Positions 1-5,522 of a stretch of 6,679 nt of DNA are shown here, in pieces. Every line of letters begins with the position of its first letter. Position 1 is the stretch's first letter. Below the pieces are notes generated by a model. The model did not search any database. It saw nothing but the letters and a program-made list of their open reading frames with translations, and was not told the origin of the DNA. Source of the DNA: Pseudomonadota bacterium (lineage in GTDB: Bacteria; Pseudomonadota; Gammaproteobacteria; Burkholderiales; Sulfuriferulaceae); assembly GCA_021794855.1 (NCBI GenBank), contig JAJYPZ010000062.1:1-6679 (forward strand), in the 5' to 3' direction. The position numbers and the translations under genes are program-made.

Positions 1-884
1 GGCTGATGCTGTTCGATTTATATTGGGTCGTGCGCAGACAGCAGGAATTCGAACAGCTCGCCATAGAATATGCGGTGAAGCGCGAAAAATCACCGCCAGT
101 ATGGTTGGGCGATCGTGTAATTACCCCCGAAGCAGTTCCGTCTCGCTCCAATAAAAAAACAGCTGCAGATGGTCAGTTGTTTAGTTTGAAAGGACGTCTG
201 GACATGCAGATGGCCGACCGTATCCATCTGCTCGAAACAGCAGCCGGCGGCAGTGTCGTTCAGCTGGATTTGTCGGGCATTACCGAAGTCAGCGCAGAGG
301 GCTGTACGCTCTTGCAAAAAGCGTTGGCGAAATTGCAAAAACAGCAGTCAAAACTGCAAATAGCCAGTGGCGCTTTGGTAGGATTATTGCAGCAATATAT
401 CGGTCGGACAGAAGGCAATACGCCAGAACAATGGCTGTTATTATTGCAATTATATCAATTGCAGGGACGCCAGATCGAGTTCGAAGATCTGGCGGTAGCA
501 TTTGCGGTGCATTTCGAGTTGTCGCCGCCGTCCTGGGAAGCTCCGACTCAGATCGCTCAGGTAGTGGTAGCTCCGGAAGAAGAAAAAAGCTCCGGTGCGG
601 AGAGCAGCTGTTTTAAAATGAAAGGTACCATAAACAGTTCGTGTGGCGCTCTATTCAAAGAGCTCAAGCTGTTTTCCGAAGCGCATAAAGAAATAGTAAT
701 CGATCTGTTTGAGGTCGACCGCGTCGAATTCGCCAGCGTTGGTTTATTCATGGACACATTGATGGCGCTGATTCCGAGCGGGAAGAAAATCGCCATAATC
801 GGCAGCAATATGATGGTATACGTCTTGCTGGTGGTTATGGGCATAGATCAGATGGCGCAACTTGCGCCGCGCAGGCTGAATTGA
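1..884 (+). CDS. STAS-domain protein with duplicated helical module plus STAS units (5' partial)
   Basis: The reading frame is open to the left edge. The first ATG, at position 6, falls inside a repeat unit, so the true start is probably outside the window. Numbering from that ATG (292 residues): helical module 1 is about 1-33, STAS-like domain 1 about 57-135, helical module 2 about 145-177, and STAS-like domain 2 about 202-285. The modules share LxLY, RQxEFExLA and a closing SPPxW. The STAS assignment rests on the fold pattern: F-x-x-K-G near the domain start, a hydrophobic strand ending in D-L (VVQLDLSG, IVIDLFEV), a G-containing helix cap, then a strand KLQIA or KIAIIG. STAS domains bind partner proteins or act as anti-anti-sigma factors; no kinase, phosphatase or sigma partner is seen here. 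In domain 1 the usual Asp-Ser site reads S96-A97; in domain 2 Ser244 is kept but the Asp is Ala. No signal peptide is visible. Cytoplasmic scaffold or regulator is inference; the precise function is unknown. Confidence 0.8.
   Translation, partial: LMLFDLYWVVRRQQEFEQLAIEYAVKREKSPPVWLGDRVITPEAVPSRSNKKTAADGQLFSLKGRLDMQMADRIHLLETAAGGSVVQLDLSGITEVSAEGCTLLQKALAKLQKQQSKLQIASGALVGLLQQYIGRTEGNTPEQWLLLLQLYQLQGRQIEFEDLAVAFAVHFELSPPSWEAPTQIAQVVVAPEEEKSSGAESSCFKMKGTINSSCGALFKELKLFSEAHKEIVIDLFEVDRVEFASVGLFMDTLMALIPSGKKIAIIGSNMMVYVLLVVMGIDQMAQLAPRRLN
6..104 (+). repeat. Protein-level repeat, helical SPPxW module copy 1
   Basis: This encodes residues 1-33 of the STAS-domain protein (numbered from the ATG at 6). 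It matches residues 145-177 of the same protein at 17 of 33 positions by hand alignment, including L5, Y6, R11, Q12, E14, F15, E16, L18, A19, A23, V24, E27, S29, P30, P31 and W33. The unit may begin slightly upstream of the window. Confidence 0.75.
438..536 (+). repeat. Protein-level repeat, helical SPPxW module copy 2
   Basis: This is the second copy of the helical module, offset by 144 codons from copy 1, with matching LxLY, RQxEFExLA, AV and SPPxW positions. The STAS-like domains that follow each copy keep nearly the same offset (F59/F203, K62/K206, G63/G207, D88/D233). The repeating unit is therefore module plus STAS, not the module alone. Confidence 0.75.
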
Positions 885-1023
885 TGGCTTGAATTCAGGC
901 GCTATTCGCGTTTTCTGGTGGAGTGCCAATTCCAAAACCGGATCGGATTACATGTATTCTACAATTATTTGATTGGTCTAAAGCTTGCTCTAGATCCGTT
1001 AACATTCAATGACAGGAATCAGT
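885..1023 (+). promoter_or_regulatory. Intergenic region upstream of hslV with candidate promoter
   Basis: This gap of 139 bases between the STAS gene and hslV is the only sizeable non-coding stretch in the window. TACAAT at 960-965 matches the sigma-70 -10 consensus at five of six positions, but no good TTGACA-like box lies 16-18 bases upstream. CTTGAA at 888-893 resembles the -35 of heat-shock (sigma-32) promoters, and hslVU is sigma-32 controlled in Escherichia coli, but no CCCCATNT-like -10 follows at the right distance. An imperfect palindrome centred on TGAATTCA (887-900) lies just after the STAS stop. A weak GGCGC/GCGTT stem runs into TTTT at 898-914 and could be a poor terminator. A promoter is likely somewhere here; the exact site is not established. 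Confidence 0.35.
1013..1018 (+). promoter_or_regulatory. Ribosome binding site of hslV
   Basis: CAGGAA, with AGGA at 1014-1017, lies six bases before the ATG at 1024 and supports that start. It lies downstream of the alternative ATG at 1009, so it could not serve that one. Confidence 0.65.
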
Positions 1024-1569
1024 ATGGAGCAATATCGGGGTACAACTATACTCTCAGTTCGACGCGGCGATCAGGTGGCGCTGGGAGGAGACGGTCAGGT
1101 TACGCTGGGCAACGTCGTAATCAAAAGCACTGCACGCAAGATACGCCGCATTTATCAGGATCAGATACTGGCCGGTTTTGCCGGCGGTACGGCGGATGCG
1201 TTCACGCTGTTCGAGCGATTCGAGGAGAAGCTCGAAAAACATCAGGGCAATCTGTTGCGATCGGCGGTTGAACTGGCCAAGGATTGGCGCACCGATCGCA
1301 TGCTGCGCCGCCTGGAAGCGATGCTGGCAGTAGCGGATCGCGATCATTCGCTGGTCATAACCGGTAACGGCGATGTGCTCGAACCCGAATTCGGTATCGT
1401 AGCGATAGGCAGCGGCGGGGCGTATGCTCAGGCTGCCGCGAAAGCTTTGCTCGACAATACCGACCTGTCGCCGCAGGAAATCGTAGCGAAATCTTTGGCC
1501 ATTGCTGGAGATATCTGTATTTATACCAATCAAAATCATTTAATTGAAGTTTTGGGGCCCGTGGCATGA
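1024..1569 (+). CDS. hslV: ATP-dependent protease peptidase subunit HslV (ClpQ)
   Basis: This is the N-terminal-nucleophile threonine peptidase of the cytoplasmic HslVU protease, which stacks as two hexameric rings capped by HslU. The protein has 181 residues (E. coli about 176). Starting at ATG 1024 gives MEQYRG before TTILSVRR, so Thr7 should become the catalytic Thr1 after removal of a six-residue propeptide. Asp23 (in GGDGQ) and Lys39 correspond to catalytic D17 and K33 of the mature enzyme. The stretches [17 protein letters not shown] (51-67), [10 protein letters not shown] (83-92), ITGNGDV (112-118) and GSGG (129-132) are family hallmarks. The start at 1024 is preferred over ATG 1009 because a Shine-Dalgarno sits just upstream and the resulting N-terminus fits the family. 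The stop overlaps the hslU start (ATGA), so the two genes are co-translated. Identification is secure. Confidence 0.97.
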   Translation: MEQYRGTTILSVRRGDQVALGGDGQVTLGNVVIKSTARKIRRIYQDQILAGFAGGTADAFTLFERFEEKLEKHQGNLLRSAVELAKDWRTDRMLRRLEAMLAVADRDHSLVITGNGDVLEPEFGIVAIGSGGAYAQAAAKALLDNTDLSPQEIVAKSLAIAGDICIYTNQNHLIEVLGPVA

Positions 1570-2927
1570 TCTTGGAAAATAGCAGGGAGTCCCTGACTCC
1601 GCAAGAAATCGTACAGGAACTGGATAAACATATCATCGGCCAGACCGCTGCCAAACGCGCCGTAGCAATCGCCTTGCGGAACCGCTGGCGGCGCAGTCGG
1701 GTAGCGGAGCCGTTGCGACATGAAATCACGCCCAAGAATATACTCATGATCGGCCCGACCGGTGTCGGCAAGACCGAAATTGCCCGCAGGTTGGCAAGAC
1801 TGGCGAATGCGCCGTTTATCAAGGTCGAGGCGACCAAGTTTACCGAAGTCGGATACGTAGGACGGGATGTGGATTCCATTATTCGGGATTTGATGGAAAT
1901 TTCGATTAAGGAATTACGCGAGCAGGATATGGCCAAGGTGAAGTATCAGGCTGAAGACGCCGCCGAAGAGCGCTTGCTCGATGTATTGCTGCCGTCGGCA
2001 CGCGACGTATCGGCCGCACTCGATATCGAACCGGGAGCCAAAACCGACGACAGCAGCACGCGGCAGAAATTTCGCAAAATGCTGCGTGAAGGGAGCCTGG
2101 ACGACAAAATGATCGAAATCGAAGTGGCTGGCGTGCACGGCGGCGCACAGATTTTTGCACCGCAGGGAATGGAGGATTTTACCAGCCAGATTCAGGATAT
2201 GTTCCAGAACATGGCAAGCCGTACCCGGAAAACCCGCAAACTTACGGTTGCGGAAGCAAGAAAACTGCTGACGGAAGAAGAGGCGGCCCTGCTGGTAAAC
2301 GAAGAAGATATCAAACTGAGGGCGCTGCAGAACGTCGAACAGAACGGCATCGTATTTCTCGATGAAATCGATAAAATCACCAGCCGTAACCAGACCGGCA
2401 GCGGCGAAGTATCGAGACAGGGCGTGCAGCGGGATTTGCTGCCGCTGGTTGAAGGAACGACTGTGACCACTAAATACGGCATGGTTAAAACCGACCATAT
2501 CCTGTTTATCGCCAGCGGTGCATTCCATCTCGCCAAACCTTCCGACCTGATCCCGGAGCTACAAGGACGTTTTCCTATCAGGGTCGAACTGACTTCCTTG
2601 TCGGTGGCCGATTTCGAAGGCATCCTGACCGGCACCGACGCCTGTCTGACGCGCCAATATCAAGCGTTGCTGGCTACTGAAGGCATACAACTGAATTTTG
2701 CTCCGGATGGTATCCATCGCCTGGCTGAAATCGCCTATCAGGTGAACGAACGTACCGAAAATATCGGTGCGCGCCGTTTGCATACCGTAATGGAACGGCT
2801 GCTCGACGAAGTATCTTTTACGGCAATGCAGCAGCGCGGGCAGGAAGTGCAAATCGACTCCGCTTTTGTCGATATGCGATTGGCAACGCTGGCGGTGAGC
2901 GAAGATCTGGCGCGGTACGTTTTGTAA
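1566..2927 (+). CDS. hslU: ATP-dependent protease ATPase subunit HslU (ClpY)
   Basis: This AAA+ unfoldase of HslVU binds substrates, unfolds them with ATP and feeds them to HslV. It has 453 residues (E. coli 443), full length. Visible parts: the N-terminal segment [16 protein letters not shown] (11-26), Walker A GPTGVGKT (63-70), pore loop GYVGRD (96-101), a charged intermediate domain (about 110-245) with more variable sequence, Walker [10 protein letters not shown] (262-270), the FIASGAFH segment (314-321), an arginine-finger region [12 protein letters not shown] (331-342) with R335, and sensor-2 [13 protein letters not shown] (401-413). The C-terminus EDLARYVL matches the tail that docks into HslV pockets and activates it. 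The ATG at 1566 overlaps the hslV stop by four bases. Only a weak GGGG (1554-1557) precedes it, so translation is probably coupled to hslV. Compared with E. coli it carries a few extra N-terminal residues (MILENSRES) and is otherwise typical. Confidence 0.98.
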   Translation: MILENSRESLTPQEIVQELDKHIIGQTAAKRAVAIALRNRWRRSRVAEPLRHEITPKNILMIGPTGVGKTEIARRLARLANAPFIKVEATKFTEVGYVGRDVDSIIRDLMEISIKELREQDMAKVKYQAEDAAEERLLDVLLPSARDVSAALDIEPGAKTDDSSTRQKFRKMLREGSLDDKMIEIEVAGVHGGAQIFAPQGMEDFTSQIQDMFQNMASRTRKTRKLTVAEARKLLTEEEAALLVNEEDIKLRALQNVEQNGIVFLDEIDKITSRNQTGSGEVSRQGVQRDLLPLVEGTTVTTKYGMVKTDHILFIASGAFHLAKPSDLIPELQGRFPIRVELTSLSVADFEGILTGTDACLTRQYQALLATEGIQLNFAPDGIHRLAEIAYQVNERTENIGARRLHTVMERLLDEVSFTAMQQRGQEVQIDSAFVDMRLATLAVSEDLARYVL

Positions 2928-2958
2928 AAAGCGCAGCAGATACGCTTGGCATCCCTAT

Positions 2959-3711
2959 TTAAGGGTTTGGAGCGGATGGACTCATGAGCGGCCGCATCGC
3001 GGTCAGCATGCTGGCGAATAATTTGGGCTGCGATTTTTCCTGTTCGGCGAGCAGGCATTTTATGTTTTGGCGCTGCATGGGCATGGCGAAACATGCCGGA
3101 CAGTTTTCCTGTACGATCGGCAAATTCGCATGTTTGGCGAAATCGGAAGTTTGCCGTTCGCGCGCGTAAACCAGCGGACGGATAACGCGTACGTCGCCGG
3201 CATCGTTGGTGTAGTGCGCCTGCATGGTGCGCAGTTTGCCGCCGAAAAACAGCGACATCATGAACGTTTCGGCCAGGTCGTCGAGATGCTGCGCCAGTGC
3301 CAGCACGTTGTAGCGGTTTTCACGCGCGACGCGATACAGGATACCGCGCCGCATGCGCGAGCAATAGGCGCAGAACGAGTCGCCGTCCATTTTCTCCCGG
3401 GCGGATTCGAGTATCGGCTGGCTTTCGTAAAAATACGGAACATTGAGCGCGGCCAGGTACGGTTTCAGGACGCTCGGATCGTAATCCGGCGATTGAGGGT
3501 CGACGGTACAGGCAGCCAATTCGAATTTTACCGGTGCGCGTTTTTGCAAATCGAGCAGAATGTGCAGCAGCGAGAGTGAGTCTTTTCCCCCCGAAACCCC
3601 CAATAAAATTCGGTCGCCATGGCGTATCATGTCGAAGTCTGCTATCGCGCGTCCGCTAGCTGAGAGCAGGGACCGCGGCGGTTTAACGGCGAATTCGTTA
3701 TCGGCGCTCAT
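2959..3711 (-). CDS. TtcA-family PP-loop ATPase, probable tRNA thiolation enzyme
   Basis: This 250-residue protein is related to TtcA, the iron-sulfur enzyme that makes 2-thiocytidine at tRNA position 32. The PP-loop SGGKDS (40-45) binds ATP to adenylate the target base. C114 and C117 (CAYC, followed by SRMRRGILYR) and C204 and C207 (CPAC) match the cysteine pairs of TtcA, where C122, C125 and C222 of E. coli hold a [4Fe-4S] cluster. FGGKL (156-160) and VIRPLVYARER (176-186) are also TtcA-like. Oddities: it is about 60 residues shorter than E. coli TtcA, and the GHHRDD motif is AQHLDD (140-145), so it may be a divergent paralogue with another tRNA target; I therefore give no symbol. The ATG overlaps the msbA stop (ATGA) without a clear Shine-Dalgarno, suggesting coupled translation as last gene of the operon. 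Its end lies 31 bases from the convergent hslU stop. Confidence 0.85.
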   Translation of the reverse strand: MSADNEFAVKPPRSLLSASGRAIADFDMIRHGDRILLGVSGGKDSLSLLHILLDLQKRAPVKFELAACTVDPQSPDYDPSVLKPYLAALNVPYFYESQPILESAREKMDGDSFCAYCSRMRRGILYRVARENRYNVLALAQHLDDLAETFMMSLFFGGKLRTMQAHYTNDAGDVRVIRPLVYARERQTSDFAKHANLPIVQENCPACFAMPMQRQNIKCLLAEQEKSQPKLFASMLTAMRPLMSPSAPNP

Positions 3712-5522
3712 GCTTGAAACTGCATCCGGTGCAGCTGCGCATAGATGCCTTTATGCGCGATGAGTTCGGCATGATTGCCGATTTCGACGATGCGGCCTTG
3801 CTGCAGGACGGCGATGCGGTCGGCATTTTCTATGGTCGAGAGCCGGTGGGCGATGACCAGCGTGGTGCGGCCCCGCATCAGGGTTTCCAGCGCGGCTTGA
3901 ACATGCCGTTCGGATTCGGTGTCGAGCGCCGAGGTCGCTTCGTCCAGAATCAATACTGGCGCATTTTTGAGCAAGGCGCGGGCAATCGCGATGCGCTGGC
4001 GCTGTCCGCCGGACAGTTTGACGCCGTTTTCACCTACCCGGGTTTGCAAGCCTTGCGGCTGTTCGCGGATGAATTCCATCGCGTGGGCAGCTTCAGCGGC
4101 TTTGACGATATCGTCCTCCGAGGCGGTACTCTGCTGGCCGTAGGCGATATTGGCCGCAATCGTGTCGTTAAACAGTATCACATCCTGCGATACCAGGGCG
4201 ATATTGGCGCGCAGCGATTCCAGCGTTATATCGACAATATCATGTCCGTCGAGCAGAATTCGCCCGGAGTATTCGGTATAAAAGCGCGGCAGCAAATTGA
4301 CCAGACTGGTTTTTCCGCTACCGGATGCGCCGACCAGCGCCAGCGTTTCGCCGGGCATGATATCGAGATTGATGTTTTTCAGTGCGGGAACCGGTTTTTC
4401 CGGATAATGCAAGGTTACATCGCAGTAGCTGATTGCTCCGCGCGCCCGCTTCAAGCGGATGCTGCCGCGGTCGGTTTCGGTTTCGCCGTCGATAACGTCG
4501 AATACTACTTCGGCAGCGGCCAGACCGCGCTGCAATGGTTCGTTGATACCGGTCAGCCGTTTGACCGGACCGAATATCATCAGCATCGCGATCATGTACG
4601 AGACGAAGCCGCCGACTGTTAATTCACCATGCAACGCCTGCTGCGTGGCGATATACACCACCAGCGCGACCCCGCATGCCGCCACCATTTGGACCACCGG
4701 CCCGTTGGCCGCCGCTGCGGTGACCCCTTTCATGAAATAGCGCCGCGCATCGTTGACGGCGCTGCCGAAACGCTGCAGTTCGTATTGCTGCCCGCCGAAT
4801 ATTTTAACGACTTTATGCGCACCGACGGATTCTTCCACTACGTGCGCAATGTCGCCCAGATTTTGCTGCGCCTGCCGATTGATTAAGCGCAGGCGATAGC
4901 TGACCTTGCGGATAATCAGTACGGCGATCGGTGCGATGGCGACGATGACCAGCGTCAATTTCCAGTTCAGCCATAATAACCAGGCCAGCAATCCGGCGAT
5001 GGTCAGCGTGTCGCGCACCAGCAGCGTTACGGCGCTGGTGGCGGATTGGGTGACTTGCGTGACGTTGAAGACGATGTGAGCGATCAGCGTTCCGGTCGAA
5101 CTGTTATCGTAATATCGGGTCGGCATGGCGATAAGCTTGTCGAACATGGCCGAGCGTAAATCCATCACCAGCCGGCTGCCTATCCAGTTCATGCCGTAAG
5201 TACTTGAAAAATCGGCCAGTCCCCGGACAAAAAACAAAGCTATCATCAGCAAGGGAATGATGCGGATAAAAACCGGGTCCTTATGCACGAAACTGCCATC
5301 GAGCAAAGGCTTGAAAATGGCGGGAACGGCCGGTTCGGCGGCGGCCGTTACCGCCATCGCCAGCAGCGAACCGGCAAATGTGCGCCAATACGGACGTACA
5401 TGATGCAAAAGACGGAAATACAGAGCCAGACCTTCATGACGCGACGGTGCGTTAGTTGCGATTCCGGCAGATGAATCGACTTCCGCTGGCGCTTTGTTCC
5501 CGGTTTGGGTCGCGGCGGTCAC
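3708..5522 (-). CDS. msbA: Lipid A-core export ABC flippase MsbA
   Basis: This inner-membrane half-transporter works as a homodimer, flipping lipid A-core lipopolysaccharide from the inner to the outer leaflet. From the GTG at 5522 it has 604 residues (E. coli 582). An N-terminal membrane domain with six expected helices (about 45-325) is followed by the nucleotide-binding domain: A-loop Tyr373, Walker A GASGSGKT (398-405), Q-loop Gln446, signature LSGGQ (503-507), Walker B LILDEA (524-529) and His559 in IAHRLST. The C-terminus IYAQLHRMQFQA closely follows E. coli MsbA, which separates it from generic exporters. The GTG start overlaps the upstream flavoprotein stop as GTGA, with a weak AGG at 5533-5535. 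An ATG at 5552 would give 614 residues and a 34-base overlap but has no Shine-Dalgarno. Both starts leave a polar N-terminal extension of over 20 residues compared with E. coli. The stop overlaps the TtcA-like gene. Confidence 0.95.
   Translation of the reverse strand: MTAATQTGNKAPAEVDSSAGIATNAPSRHEGLALYFRLLHHVRPYWRTFAGSLLAMAVTAAAEPAVPAIFKPLLDGSFVHKDPVFIRIIPLLMIALFFVRGLADFSSTYGMNWIGSRLVMDLRSAMFDKLIAMPTRYYDNSSTGTLIAHIVFNVTQVTQSATSAVTLLVRDTLTIAGLLAWLLWLNWKLTLVIVAIAPIAVLIIRKVSYRLRLINRQAQQNLGDIAHVVEESVGAHKVVKIFGGQQYELQRFGSAVNDARRYFMKGVTAAAANGPVVQMVAACGVALVVYIATQQALHGELTVGGFVSYMIAMLMIFGPVKRLTGINEPLQRGLAAAEVVFDVIDGETETDRGSIRLKRARGAISYCDVTLHYPEKPVPALKNINLDIMPGETLALVGASGSGKTSLVNLLPRFYTEYSGRILLDGHDIVDITLESLRANIALVSQDVILFNDTIAANIAYGQQSTASEDDIVKAAEAAHAMEFIREQPQGLQTRVGENGVKLSGGQRQRIAIARALLKNAPVLILDEATSALDTESERHVQAALETLMRGRTTLVIAHRLSTIENADRIAVLQQGRIVEIGNHAELIAHKGIYAQLHRMQFQA

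Noticed and set aside
898..914. Rho-independent terminator after the STAS gene
   Set aside because: The stem has only three G-C pairs plus two G-U wobbles, and the T run is only four bases; too weak to call as a separate feature.
981..996. AAGCTT and TCTAGA next to each other, suggesting cloning or vector sequence
   Set aside because: The flanking sequence runs normally from the STAS gene into hslV, so these are chance hexamers in native sequence.
1009..1023. Upstream ATG at 1009 as hslV start
   Set aside because: It has no Shine-Dalgarno, and the AGGA motif lies downstream of it; ATG 1024 gives a family-typical MEQYRGTT N-terminus.
918..1271. Plus-strand open frame overlapping the hslV start, preceded by a GGTGG-like motif
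   Set aside because: It reads through the hslV 5' region in another frame, its translation is Arg/Gly-rich without a domain, and hslV is unambiguous.
1914..2528. 204-codon minus-strand open frame opposite hslU
   Set aside because: It is antisense to the conserved HslU intermediate domain and Walker B region; its low-complexity, Phe- and Cys-rich translation looks spurious.
2953..2968. CCCT/AGGG hairpin between the convergent genes as a bidirectional terminator
   Set aside because: The stem is 4 bp and lacks a T tract on either strand.
3714..4622. 302-codon plus-strand open frame opposite msbA
   Set aside because: It lies wholly antisense to the clear MsbA nucleotide-binding domain, has no recognisable domain or good ribosome site, and its composition (rich in R, Q, D, G) is typical of a shadow frame.
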